A DNA stretch of 64,000 nucleotides from CAZADA01 sp964483775 (GTDB lineage Bacteria > Pseudomonadota > Alphaproteobacteria > Caulobacterales > Maricaulaceae). This document shows, piece by piece, positions 17,151 through 25,168 of this stretch. Below the pieces are notes generated by a model. It had not been told where the DNA came from and did no database searches. It saw nothing but the letters and a program-made list of their open reading frames with translations. Location: contig CAZADA010000002.1 of NCBI GenBank assembly GCA_964483775.1, forward strand, positions 1-64,000. The letters are read 5' to 3'. The position numbers were made by a program, and so were the translations under genes. The number at the start of each line of letters is the position of its first letter. Positions within the stretch are counted from its first letter, which is position 1.

Positions 17151-17363
17151 CCCTGATCCTCCGTGTCGCCCGACTGGCGAAAGATAGCCGATGGGGCGCA
17201 GCCGGCAAGCACAAACAATGCCGCCAACTTTGAGAAGGCTCGCCGATCGCACACAGCGCGCGACGCAAACAACGTTGTCAAAAAAAATCAGCGCACTTAC
17301 GTTCTTTGCAGAAAACCACTGGTCCGCAAGGAAACACTGGCCTCAATCGACAAGAGGAAACCC
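17151..17363. promoter_or_regulatory. Intergenic region before the TetR gene, possible promoter
   Basis: This 213-base gap between the small reverse gene and tetR holds a perfect 10-base palindrome ACAACGTTGT (17269-17278) and a possible promoter: TTGTCA (17275-17280), 17 bases, TACGTT (17298-17303). An A-tract follows the -35. The promoter match is weak at -10. Nothing else was recognised. Confidence 0.3.
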
Positions 17364-17966
17364 GTGGGGCGCATAGCCGAGACCAAAGACGCCGCGATCG
17401 ATATTGCAATTGAGCTGTTTCAGCGCAAAGGCTACGAGCGCGCCTCGATCGAAGATTTGGTCCAAGCAACGGGCCTGAACCGCTATGCCATCTACCAGGC
17501 GTTTGGCGGCAAGCGAGACTTGTTGATCGCCGCGCTCAACCGTTACCACGAACACAACCTGTCCGAACTCGACGCACGCCTTGCCGCCGACGGTGACGCC
17601 ATGCAGGCTTTGCGGCTCCACTTTGACACGCCGTTGCGCGAGATGGTGCGTGATCCGAACACCGGCGTTGTCGGGTCGTTGATCTGCCAAGCCGCCTTTG
17701 AGGTCGCCCCCCATGATGCAGTGATCAACGCGCGGATGAACGAGATCATCGCGGAAAAGCGCGCCATGATCGTGCGCGCGCTGGACAAGGCCCGCGGGCA
17801 GGGCAGGTTGGCCGCACACATCACGCCCGACATTGGCGCTGATCTGTTGATGACCATGATGTTCGGCGTGGCTGCCCAGGCGCATGCCGGCGCGCACATT
17901 GAAACCTTGGCTTTAGCGCTCAACGCCGCGTTCGCGGCGCTCGCCGCGCCCGAGGCCCTCAATTAG
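17364..17966 (+). CDS. TetR family transcriptional repressor
   Basis: A 200-residue regulator. The DNA-binding domain occupies about residues 8-55: AIDIAIELFQRKGYERASIEDLVQATGLNRYAIYQAFGGKRDLL-type sequence with the typical LNRYAIYQAFGGK recognition helix region. The remaining all-helical part is the ligand-binding domain. The frame is open back to 17163, but GTG 17364 follows AGAGGA at good spacing and starts directly before the HTH. It lies upstream of, and codirectional with, an RND export operon whose promoter contains two copies of a TetR-type 14-base operator, so it is the likely local repressor. The ligand is unknown. Confidence 0.85.
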   Translation: MGRIAETKDAAIDIAIELFQRKGYERASIEDLVQATGLNRYAIYQAFGGKRDLLIAALNRYHEHNLSELDARLAADGDAMQALRLHFDTPLREMVRDPNTGVVGSLICQAAFEVAPHDAVINARMNEIIAEKRAMIVRALDKARGQGRLAAHITPDIGADLLMTMMFGVAAQAHAGAHIETLALALNAAFAALAAPEALN

Positions 17967-18062
17967 CGCTGCGCACTCGCCTTATTGTCGGCCGATGTCG
18001 AATCCAAGCGTGCTTAACCGTCACCAAATGAGAGTGTGTCGCCAGCGCGTGACGCTCGAGAG

Positions 18063-18105
18063 TTGACATCCAGAATGGACGTTCTAGAACCAGAACAGTC
18101 ATTCT
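18063..18105 (+). promoter_or_regulatory. Promoter of the RND operon with twin TetR-type operators
   Basis: TTGACA (18063-18068) and TAGAAC (18085-18090) are separated by 16 bases. Site 1, AGAATGGACGTTCT (18072-18085), fills the spacer; site 2, AGAACAGTCATTCT (18092-18105), lies 20 bases downstream, i.e. two helical turns. Both fit AGAAYRGWCRTTCT. The outer arms CCAGAATG and CATTCTGG also form an 8-base inverted repeat. Repressor occupancy would block RNA polymerase directly. Confidence 0.65.
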
Positions 18106-18137
18106 GGCGATGAGTTTCGCTCGGAGGGGAGACGATC

Positions 18138-20795
18138 ATGAGCCAACTGCTCAAACGTTTGGACGCCTTTGCGGTGGGCGCCGCCCATTTTGCCATGGCT
18201 TGGCGTTGGCCGATTGTGATTGTGGCGGTGATCCTCGCCCTAGGCGTTGGCGCGGTCGGCGGCAGCCAATTGCAGTTTGCCTCGAACTACCGGGTGTTCT
18301 TCTCCCCGCAAAATCCCGAACTCCAAGCGTGGGAGGACTTCCAGGGCACGTACAACCGTAATGACAACATACTATTCGTCATTCAACCAAAAACTGGCGA
18401 TGTGTTCAGCAATGAAACCTTGGAAATCATATACGAGTTCACCGATAGGGCTAAATTTACACCCTATGTTTTGAGGATCGATTCGTTATCCAACTTTCAA
18501 CATACCTATGGCGAGGTCTACTATGACGAAGACCTCGACTATGAGGAGATCGGTCTCGTCGTCGAGCCCTTGGTTGAGTACCAGAACGACCCCGTGACCG
18601 GATCGCGCATTCCTCTTACCGCCGAACAACTGGATGAGAAGCGCGCCATTGCCTTGGGCGAACCTCTGTTGCGCGACCTTTTGGTTGCCGAAGACGGCGC
18701 GGCGACGGCGATCAACGTCGTCCTGCAATACCCCGAACGGTCCACCAATGAAGTGCCCGAGGCCGCCGCCTTCGCCCGACGGGCCATGCGCGACGCCATT
18801 TACGCCACATCGGCAAGGGATGTGCTCTGCGCCGATGAAGCCGCGAGCGACCAGCGTTGTCAGATTCTCGACCTGGTGGCCGAGGGCCGCACCGATGCGG
18901 AGATTCGCGACACGTTGGGCTTGCAGGGCGGCGTGGCCGGTCTGCTGCAGGCCGTAGGTCTGGCCGATGATCCCATCGTAACCGCGCTGGCTGACGCAAA
19001 AGAGGCCTCGCCCGTCGAGGTCGCGCTGTCCGGCGTCTCCATGCTCAACAATTCCTTCCAGGAGAGCGCGATCCGCGACATGTCCGCGCTGATCCCGGCC
19101 ATGTTCGCGATCGTCATCGTGTTGATGTTGGTGACTGTGCGGTCCGCAACCGGTGTCGCCGCCACAGTGCTGATCATCATGTTGTCGATCATGCTGGCCA
19201 TGGGGGCGGGCGGTTTGATCGGCTACCAGCTCACCCCGATTTCAGCATCCGCCGCTGTGGTGATCCTCACCTTGGCCGTCGCCGACTGCGTTCACATCTT
19301 GCTTTCAGCGCGGCGCAACATGCGTCGCGGCTTGGACAAGCGCGAGGCGATCGCCGAAGCATTGCGCCTCAACTTCCTGGCTGTGAGCATCACCTCGTTG
19401 ACAACCATTGTCGGCTTTCTGGCGCTCAACTTCTCAGACAGCCCGCCGTTTCGCCATTTCGGCAACATGACGGCCATCGGTATCTTCGCAGCCTGGATGT
19501 TCTCGATGACCGTCTTGCCCGCACTCATGAGCGTCCTGCCCATGCGCGTGAAGAAGCGCGAGACCGACGACAGCGTCGCCGACCGCGCCATGCTGGGGCT
19601 CGCCAACTTTGTGATCGCCCGCTATCGCAGCCTGCTGGTTGTCATGGGAACGGCGAGCCTGGCGCTTGTCGCCGCCATTCCGTTGATTGAATTCAATGAC
19701 CAGTGGGTGGAGTATTTCGACACCCGGCTCGAAGTGCGCCGCGACAATGAATTCGCGTTGCAGCACTTTGGCTTGTATCCGATCGAGTATTCGTTCGAGA
19801 CGGGTGAGGAATACGGCATCAACGACCCCGATTTTATGGGGACCGTCGATCGCTTTGTCGATTTTGCTGAAAGCCAGGCCGGCGTCACGCATGTGTACGC
19901 GGTTTCTGACATCATTAAGCGTGTCAATCAAAACCTCGAAGGCAATGATCCGGACGCGTATTATCTGCCCGATAATCGCGACATTATCGGTGAGTTGGTG
20001 TTCGTATACACAACGGGACTGCGCAAGGGCAACGATCTCACCGACCGCATCAACCTGGACAGCTCAGCGACCCGTGTGACGGTTACGCTGACCAATGTCA
20101 CGACCGCAGAGACCCTGGCCTTTCTTGATCAAGCCGAGGCCTGGCTCGCCGACAATGTGCCCGAAGAGGCCGGCTTCTCGGCCATGCGCACCGATGAAGG
20201 CTTGCGCACCCAGGCCACCGGACCGCAGGTCATGTTCACCTTCGTGGCCGAACGCAACGTGCAGAGCATGATCCGCGGCACCGCCATCGCCATCGCCGCC
20301 ATCGCCGTGATCATGATCTTCGCCCTGCGCAGCGTGTCCCTCGGTCTGTTGAGCTTTGTTCCCAACGGACTGCCGATTTTGGTCACCTTCGGCTCATGGG
20401 CGCTGCTTGTCGGTCACGTAGGGTTTTCGGTCGCCGCGGTCGCCTCAGTGTCCCTTGGCATTGTGGTCGACGACACGGTGCACTTTTTAACCAAGTACCG
20501 CCGCGCGCGCACCGAAAGCGGCGACAGCGTCGAAGACGCTATCCGCTACGCCTTCCAGACCGTGGGTGTCGCGTTGATTGTGAACACGGTGGTGTTGGCC
20601 GCCGGTTTCGCAGCCCTGGCGTTCTCAACGTTCAAACTGAACGCCGACCTTGGCCTGATGACGGCCATGGCTATCACCTTTGCTTTGATCCTCGACTTTT
20701 TGCTGCTGCCAGCGTTGTTGATGCTCGGCCGCGGCAAAGCCCAACCCCAATCCAACCAAGGAGTGCCCAATGCCCAATCTGCTCCAGCTCAGTAA
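18138..20795 (+). CDS. RND superfamily (MMPL-type) exporter
   Basis: An 885-residue inner-membrane transporter. The topology is the RND pattern twice: a first helix (about 24-45), large periplasmic loop (46-310), helices IV-VI region (about 315-470, with the ADCVHILLS helix 4 motif), then a second helix near 495, periplasmic loop (515-705), and C-terminal helix block (about 710-870, with GIVVDDTVHFLTKYRRA). The Asp-bearing helix VADCVH / VDDTVH pair is typical of MMPL/HpnN-like proton-driven lipid exporters rather than tripartite drug pumps. GGAGGGGAG precedes ATG 18138. It overlaps the LolA-like gene by 26 bases, which indicates joint translation and function. The substrate is not identifiable. 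Confidence 0.88.
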   Translation: MSQLLKRLDAFAVGAAHFAMAWRWPIVIVAVILALGVGAVGGSQLQFASNYRVFFSPQNPELQAWEDFQGTYNRNDNILFVIQPKTGDVFSNETLEIIYEFTDRAKFTPYVLRIDSLSNFQHTYGEVYYDEDLDYEEIGLVVEPLVEYQNDPVTGSRIPLTAEQLDEKRAIALGEPLLRDLLVAEDGAATAINVVLQYPERSTNEVPEAAAFARRAMRDAIYATSARDVLCADEAASDQRCQILDLVAEGRTDAEIRDTLGLQGGVAGLLQAVGLADDPIVTALADAKEASPVEVALSGVSMLNNSFQESAIRDMSALIPAMFAIVIVLMLVTVRSATGVAATVLIIMLSIMLAMGAGGLIGYQLTPISASAAVVILTLAVADCVHILLSARRNMRRGLDKREAIAEALRLNFLAVSITSLTTIVGFLALNFSDSPPFRHFGNMTAIGIFAAWMFSMTVLPALMSVLPMRVKKRETDDSVADRAMLGLANFVIARYRSLLVVMGTASLALVAAIPLIEFNDQWVEYFDTRLEVRRDNEFALQHFGLYPIEYSFETGEEYGINDPDFMGTVDRFVDFAESQAGVTHVYAVSDIIKRVNQNLEGNDPDAYYLPDNRDIIGELVFVYTTGLRKGNDLTDRINLDSSATRVTVTLTNVTTAETLAFLDQAEAWLADNVPEEAGFSAMRTDEGLRTQATGPQVMFTFVAERNVQSMIRGTAIAIAAIAVIMIFALRSVSLGLLSFVPNGLPILVTFGSWALLVGHVGFSVAAVASVSLGIVVDDTVHFLTKYRRARTESGDSVEDAIRYAFQTVGVALIVNTVVLAAGFAALAFSTFKLNADLGLMTAMAITFALILDFLLLPALLMLGRGKAQPQSNQGVPNAQSAPAQ

Positions 20796-21588
20796 CGCCT
20801 TAGCGCTCGGCGCCATCCTCGCCATGGCCGCCCCCGCTCTAGCGGACGATGAATCCAAACAGCGCGGCTTTGACATCGCCGAACGCTCGGACGCCTCAGA
20901 CAACGGCTTTGGCGACAGCGTGGTGTCGGCCACCATGATCTTACGCAACGCCGCCGGCCAGGAAACCACGCGCGAGCTGACATTCTCCACGTTGGAGCGC
21001 GAGAGTGTGGACGTTGGCGACAAATCCCTCGTGGTGTTTCGCAGTCCGCGCGACATTGAAGGCACCGCCTTGTTATCGCACGCCAAAATCCTAGAGCCTG
21101 ACGGCCAGTGGCTCTATCTGCCAGCGTCCAACAGGATCCGCCGGATTTCCTCCGCCAACAAGTCGGGCCCCTTTGTCGGATCGGAGTTCGCGTTTGAGGA
21201 CTTCACCTCGCTGGAGCTGAACAAATACAGCTACGACCATCTGGGCGAGGAGACCATCACCGTCGAAGGTGAAGAGCTTCTCGTTGATGTGGTGGAACGC
21301 ATCCCGCAATATGAAAACTCAGGGTATTCGCGTCAGCTGTCCTATGTTGATCGTGAGATTGACCAGGTCCGCCGGGTTGTCTTTTTCGATGAAGCGGGCA
21401 ACGAGCTTAAAATCCTCAATTCAAGCGACTATCGCGAATATGGCGAGGGCATCTGGCGCGCGCACAAACTGGCCATGGCCAATACAATCACTGGCAAAAG
21501 CACTGATCTCGTCTACGATGAGTTCACGTTCGACAATGGCTTCACCGATCGCGACTTTGTCGCCAACAGTTTGCGCAGCGCACGCTAG
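20770..21588 (+). CDS. Outer membrane lipoprotein-sorting (LolA-like) periplasmic protein
   Basis: A 272-residue exported protein with a Sec signal peptide (to about ALA at residue 25). The mature part has the half-barrel pattern of the PF17131 LolA-like group: TRELTFSTLERE, KSLVVFRSPRDIEGTALLSH, DGQWLYLPASNRIRRISSANKSGPFVGSEF and a closing IWRAHKLAMANTITGKSTDL. These proteins carry lipidic cargo across the periplasm. It overlaps the upstream RND gene and precedes an outer-membrane barrel gene, suggesting that it ferries the exporter's cargo. A GGAG-type site (AAGGAG at 20758-20763) serves ATG 20770. Confidence 0.85.
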   Translation: MPNLLQLSNALALGAILAMAAPALADDESKQRGFDIAERSDASDNGFGDSVVSATMILRNAAGQETTRELTFSTLERESVDVGDKSLVVFRSPRDIEGTALLSHAKILEPDGQWLYLPASNRIRRISSANKSGPFVGSEFAFEDFTSLELNKYSYDHLGEETITVEGEELLVDVVERIPQYENSGYSRQLSYVDREIDQVRRVVFFDEAGNELKILNSSDYREYGEGIWRAHKLAMANTITGKSTDLVYDEFTFDNGFTDRDFVANSLRSAR

Positions 21589-21602
21589 GCAATCGGTCCC
21601 AA

Positions 21603-21631
21603 GCGCCCCCAAGGTTTGGCGTTGGGGGCGC
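21603..21631 (+). other. Intergenic hairpin between LolA-like and barrel genes
   Basis: GCGCCCCCAA (21603-21612) and TTGGGGGCGC (21622-21631) form a perfect 10-base stem with a 9-base loop. No T tract follows, so it is more likely an mRNA stability or partial attenuation element than a full terminator; it ends 20 bases before the next start codon. Confidence 0.6.
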
Positions 21632-21651
21632 GTTCAGGGGAGGGGACAAGG

Positions 21652-22848
21652 ATGAAGCCCATCATCAACGGACTAGGCGTTGCGATCCTGCTCGCCGGCG
21701 TCGCCCAGGCGCAAAACTGGGACATTGGCGGGTCGGTCGCCGTCGAACTCAAAGCGTTCCCCGAAGACCCCGCCTTTCCCGGCCAGCTGGAAGACCTCCA
21801 GCCCTCGCTCACCGTGGAGGGCGATGTGCTGTGGACGAGCGAGGATCGCAGCTGGCGCGCCGTTCTGATCCCTTTCGCGCGCATTGACGGTGAGGACGAC
21901 CAACGCACCCATGTCGACCTGCGCGAGGCGTTCATTCAATGGTCCGGCGACAGCATCGAAGTGCGCGCCGGTTTGGCGAAGGTCTTCTGGGGCACGGTGG
22001 AGTCCCGCCGCCTGGTCGACATCATCAACCAGGCCGATTCGGTTGAGGACATTGACGAAGAAGACCGTCTCGGCCAGCCCATGATCGAAGTGACCGCCAT
22101 TCGCGATTGGGGCGTCATCTCGCTGTTTGCGTTGCCCGGGTTTCGCGAGCGCACCTTTCCAGGGCCCGAGGGACGTTTTCGTTTCAACCCCCCGGTGGTG
22201 GAGCGCGATGCGCCGTTTCGTTCGAGTTTTTCAGCCGAGCGCCTGGATGTCGCCGCGCGCTACTTCAATACGTTTGGGGCGTGGGATGTCGGCCTGGCGG
22301 CCTTTCACGGGACCAGCCGCGAGCCCACCTTTGCGTCCATCCCGACCGCTGATGGCCCGCGCCTTGACCCGATCTACGACGTCATCACCCAGGTGAGCGC
22401 GGACATTCAGTTCACCCAAGATGCATGGCTCTGGAAGTTTGAAGGCATTGTGCGCGAAGGCCAGGGCGACACGTTCGCGGCGGCCGTCGGCGGATTTGAG
22501 TACACCTTTTTTGGCGTCTCGCAGGCCGGGGCTGATCTGGGCGTTTTGGTCGAATATCAGTTTGATGATCGTGATGAGTTCGCCCCGCCCACACCAGCCG
22601 ACAATGACCTGTTCTTCGGCGCGCGCTATGCGCTCAACGACGTGCAGGACACATCCGTTCTCGCCGGCGGCGCAGTGGATCTGGAGGATGGGTCCGCCTC
22701 AGCCATCATCGAAGCCCAGCGGCGATTGGGGCAAAACTGGACGTTTGAGTTTGAGGCGCGTCTGTTTCTTACCGCCGATGACGACAACCTGCTCAGCGCG
22801 TTCGTGGATGACGATGCGCTCACCCTGCGTTTGACCCGCTTTTTCTAG
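21652..22848 (+). CDS. Outer-membrane beta-barrel protein (DUF1302-like) of the RND operon
   Basis: A 398-residue protein. ATG 21652, with a Gly/Ala signal peptide ending VAQAQ, is preferred over the upstream frame start because of the AGGGGAGGGG ribosome site. The mature sequence is full of alternating amphipathic strands with aromatic/Arg girdles (for example REAFIQWSGDSIEVRAGLAKVFWGTVESRR) and ends with a terminal strand closing in Phe (LTLRLTRFF), the usual barrel-assembly signal. The strand-rich DUF1302/porin-like character fits an outer-membrane end-point for the RND plus LolA-like pair. The exact family is uncertain. Confidence 0.75.
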   Translation: MKPIINGLGVAILLAGVAQAQNWDIGGSVAVELKAFPEDPAFPGQLEDLQPSLTVEGDVLWTSEDRSWRAVLIPFARIDGEDDQRTHVDLREAFIQWSGDSIEVRAGLAKVFWGTVESRRLVDIINQADSVEDIDEEDRLGQPMIEVTAIRDWGVISLFALPGFRERTFPGPEGRFRFNPPVVERDAPFRSSFSAERLDVAARYFNTFGAWDVGLAAFHGTSREPTFASIPTADGPRLDPIYDVITQVSADIQFTQDAWLWKFEGIVREGQGDTFAAAVGGFEYTFFGVSQAGADLGVLVEYQFDDRDEFAPPTPADNDLFFGARYALNDVQDTSVLAGGAVDLEDGSASAIIEAQRRLGQNWTFEFEARLFLTADDDNLLSAFVDDDALTLRLTRFF

Positions 22849-22874
22849 CGGGTCGCGCAGAGCGGGGGCGGGCG

Positions 22875-23681
22875 CTAGAGTCGCGCGCCCGTTTCGGCCA
22901 ACACAGCGTTTTGCTGGCTCGGATCCACGTAGTAGACGAAGATTTCGCCTTGCCCGAGATTGATGTCGCGCTCGGGCGTCAAAGGCACGCTGACATTCAT
23001 CCCTGCAACTTCGGGGTAAACCGCAACCGCATCGAGGCGCCCCACAGTCGTCAGCTGCGCGCTCGGCTCGGGCCGCCAGAACACGTGCATGTTGCCATAG
23101 GTGCTGAACGGGCCCTGCCGGTCCACACGCACCGAAAGACGGTTGGCGTCATAGTCGATGTTCTGCGCTTGGATCGCCACATCGGTATCGCCCGAGCCAT
23201 GCCGCACGATCACAGGCAGCGTAAAGCCCAACAGCACTTTGACCTGAGCGCCCACGCCATCAGCGCTGCCGCCGCCGGTGACCAAGTCATCCGGCATCTC
23301 CACAGCGCGCAGCTCAAGATGCGAACGGTATTCGCCCTCAGGCAGGTTGGCCGGACGGCGCACGGCCAGGCGAATGGTTTGGTGTTGCCCAGGCTCCAGC
23401 GTGATCCGGCGCGGCGACAGGACGACAAACGAGGCCACACCGCCGGTCTCATCATCCACCGGCACCAAATTGCCATCCTCGTCCATCCGCATATGCGTCC
23501 AGCCAAGGTCATAGGTGCGCGCTTGGTTTGAGCGGTTCACAACACCGATGATCGCTGTGCGCTGACGATCCTCAAACACCACCCGCTGGGGTGTGATGAG
23601 CAGGTCCGCGTGGCTTGGCGCAACGGCGAATCCACCAAGGATTAAGGTTAACGCCATCAAACGCGACGCAAAATTGCCCAT
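22875..23681 (-). CDS. PapD-like periplasmic fimbrial chaperone
   Basis: A 268-residue periplasmic chaperone. ATG 23681 gives a signal peptide (LMALTLILGGFAVAPSHA). The first Ig-like domain reads LLITPQRVVFEDRQRTAIIGVVNRSNQARTYDLGW, then the hallmark SPRRITLEPGQHQTIRLAVRRP, matching the G1 region of chaperones that donate a strand to fimbrial subunits. A second domain follows from about 150. It is the last gene of the DUF4402 operon, 17 bases after the second subunit gene. It probably stabilises the DUF4402 subunits before delivery to the usher-like protein encoded nearby. Confidence 0.82.
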   Translation of the reverse strand: MGNFASRLMALTLILGGFAVAPSHADLLITPQRVVFEDRQRTAIIGVVNRSNQARTYDLGWTHMRMDEDGNLVPVDDETGGVASFVVLSPRRITLEPGQHQTIRLAVRRPANLPEGEYRSHLELRAVEMPDDLVTGGGSADGVGAQVKVLLGFTLPVIVRHGSGDTDVAIQAQNIDYDANRLSVRVDRQGPFSTYGNMHVFWRPEPSAQLTTVGRLDAVAVYPEVAGMNVSVPLTPERDINLGQGEIFVYYVDPSQQNAVLAETGARL

Positions 23682-23698
23682 GGTTTCAGTCTCCCAAA

Positions 23699-24175
23699 TC
23701 AAGGCAGAGGCGTGACCGTGACGACCAAGTCGCCGGTAAACTCATCGTCCATTCCCGCTGGCGTACGGCCGGTCGTCTCAAGGCGGGCGCCGACTTGAAA
23801 CTGGGCGCGCCCAAGGCCGTCGGCGAAAACAGGACTGGGATACGTCGTCAAATTCGTGACCCGAAGAGTCGTGGCGTTTGTGAAGACCGTGCGGGACAAG
23901 ACGATCGGCCCTAAGGACGACACGTCCACTTCCTGGCCCGGCGACAAACCTTCCACGAGCATCTCGCCAGGCTGACCGTTGGAGATCCGCACAATGTTGG
24001 TGCTTGTCGTCACGCCGGCGGGGCCGTTGGCGGGCATCACCACAAAGCCCGGGGCGTCATCCGTCGTCAGGAGCCGACCAAAGTCGAGTTCCTGAACCAT
24101 GGTGAGCGTTTGTGCGTGCGCGGGGCCAAAGTGAGCGCCCACAAGCACGACCAGAGCGACGACAAAACGGATCAT
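23699..24175 (-). CDS. DUF4402 domain fimbrial-like subunit (minor)
   Basis: A 158-residue exported protein with a signal peptide (VALVVLVGAHFGPAHA). The rest is a single beta-sandwich with the DUF4402 pattern: ELDFGRLLTTDDAPGFVVM near the start, a central VRISNGQPGEMLVEGL, and an ending TGDLVVTVTPLP. DUF4402 proteins are pilin-like subunits usually found with a chaperone and usher. It lies downstream of the larger DUF4402 gene and a strong hairpin, so it is probably less expressed and may be a tip or adaptor subunit (inference). Confidence 0.75.
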   Translation of the reverse strand: MIRFVVALVVLVGAHFGPAHAQTLTMVQELDFGRLLTTDDAPGFVVMPANGPAGVTTSTNIVRISNGQPGEMLVEGLSPGQEVDVSSLGPIVLSRTVFTNATTLRVTNLTTYPSPVFADGLGRAQFQVGARLETTGRTPAGMDDEFTGDLVVTVTPLP

Positions 24176-24200
24176 CAAGGGTCAGCTGGCGGCCGCAACA

Positions 24201-24227
24201 GGCGCGCTGTTCATGGAACAGCGCGCC
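24201..24227 (-). other. Strong intercistronic hairpin behind the major DUF4402 gene
   Basis: GGCGCGCTGTTC (24201-24212) and GAACAGCGCGCC (24216-24227) form a perfect 12-base stem with a 3-base loop. No long T tract follows on either strand. Its place directly after the first subunit gene fits a structure that stabilises or attenuates the transcript, giving more of subunit 1 than of the downstream genes. Confidence 0.75.
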
Positions 24228-24241
24228 GTGCGGACAGATCA

Positions 24242-24877
24242 CTAGCGGAAGTTGGCCGTGATCGGAACGGTGCCCGAGTACGTGGTCGCCGTGGCTTGCA
24301 GAGCCGAAGCAACCGTCGTCTCAGCCAGCGAACCGCCAACGTTGAAGCGGAACAGGCCGGTGCCGTCGGTTTGCACCGCACAGATCGTCGGGTCAGCAGC
24401 CGTACACGCGGTGGTGATGGTGCCGGCCGCAGCAACGATTTCCGTGGCTTCATCGATGTCCAGCGTCAGCGCCGAAGTTCCCGGAGGGGCGCCAGCCGCC
24501 GTCAGCGTGCCGGACGTGCCGACCGTGACGGTCAAGTTGATGAAGCTAGGCACGCCGGTGTCGATGGACACATCGCCAACGGTGCCAGGAGCCAATTGAA
24601 CAGCCGCCGTGGTTGGCGAAGCTGAGTCTTGCACGAACGCGCCCAGAGCTGAGAGCGTGAAGCCGACCGGCACGGTATCCGCTGAGTCTTCAACAACGGC
24701 GATCGTGCCGAAGTTCAACGGAGCGTTTTCCGTAATGGTCAGAGCGTTGTCGAGCGTAGCCGACACGTTGAGATCCGCGGTGGCTTGGGCCTGAGCAGCT
24801 GTGGCGCCGAACCCAGACGCCGCTGCGATCGCCGCGACCGCCGCGAAGCGACTTTTAAAGCGTTTGATGTCATTCAT
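24242..24877 (-). CDS. DUF4402 domain fimbrial-like major subunit
   Basis: A 211-residue exported protein. ATG 24877 is chosen because of the AAGGTG site just upstream and the clean signal peptide (AAVAAIAAASGFGATAAQAQA). The mature part is Thr/Ala/Val-rich beta structure: LTITENAPLNFGTIAVVEDS at the N-terminus and SGTVPITANFR at the end, both typical of DUF4402. A Cys pair (TTACTAADPTICAV) can form a short disulfide loop. It is the first gene of the subunit-chaperone operon and has its own promoter region and a strong downstream hairpin, consistent with a major subunit. Confidence 0.8.
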   Translation of the reverse strand: MNDIKRFKSRFAAVAAIAAASGFGATAAQAQATADLNVSATLDNALTITENAPLNFGTIAVVEDSADTVPVGFTLSALGAFVQDSASPTTAAVQLAPGTVGDVSIDTGVPSFINLTVTVGTSGTLTAAGAPPGTSALTLDIDEATEIVAAAGTITTACTAADPTICAVQTDGTGLFRFNVGGSLAETTVASALQATATTYSGTVPITANFR

Positions 24878-25168
24878 AACGAGCACCTTTTTCGTCTGGG
24901 GAGACTCCCCTTACTTCACCTTTCACCAGTTATCGAGGAGCGTGCCAGACGCCCTTAGACAACGCCATTTGGGACGAAAAAGCTTAAAATCTCGATAACG
25001 ATGAACAAGTTATTATTTACTTAAACCGTTTGATAATGCTCGATACTTCGATTTACCATTCTGACATGTAAGTAATGACATAGTTAATTAGGTGGTGTCT
25101 ATTTCAATGCTTATGGGAACTTAGGGTGTCGGGCCAAAAACTGCCCGGTTGTAGCGCCACGCATTCGA
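24878..25168. promoter_or_regulatory. AT-rich promoter region of the DUF4402 operon
   Basis: This 291-base gene-free region is much more AT-rich than its surroundings. It contains a perfect palindrome GGGGAG-A-CTCCCC (24898-24910) in the leader, a 9-base inverted repeat GTTATCGAG (24929-24937) / CTCGATAAC (24991-24999), another CTCGATA at 25039-25045, and a CtrA-like box (reverse strand TTAA, 7 bases, ATAAC) at 25009-25024. It presumably carries the promoter and operators of the reverse-strand fimbrial operon. No gene is seen in it. Confidence 0.5.

Noticed and set aside
17163..17363. Longer N-terminus for the TetR protein
   Set aside because: The extra 67 codons have atypical composition; GTG 17364 has a ribosome site and begins at the HTH.
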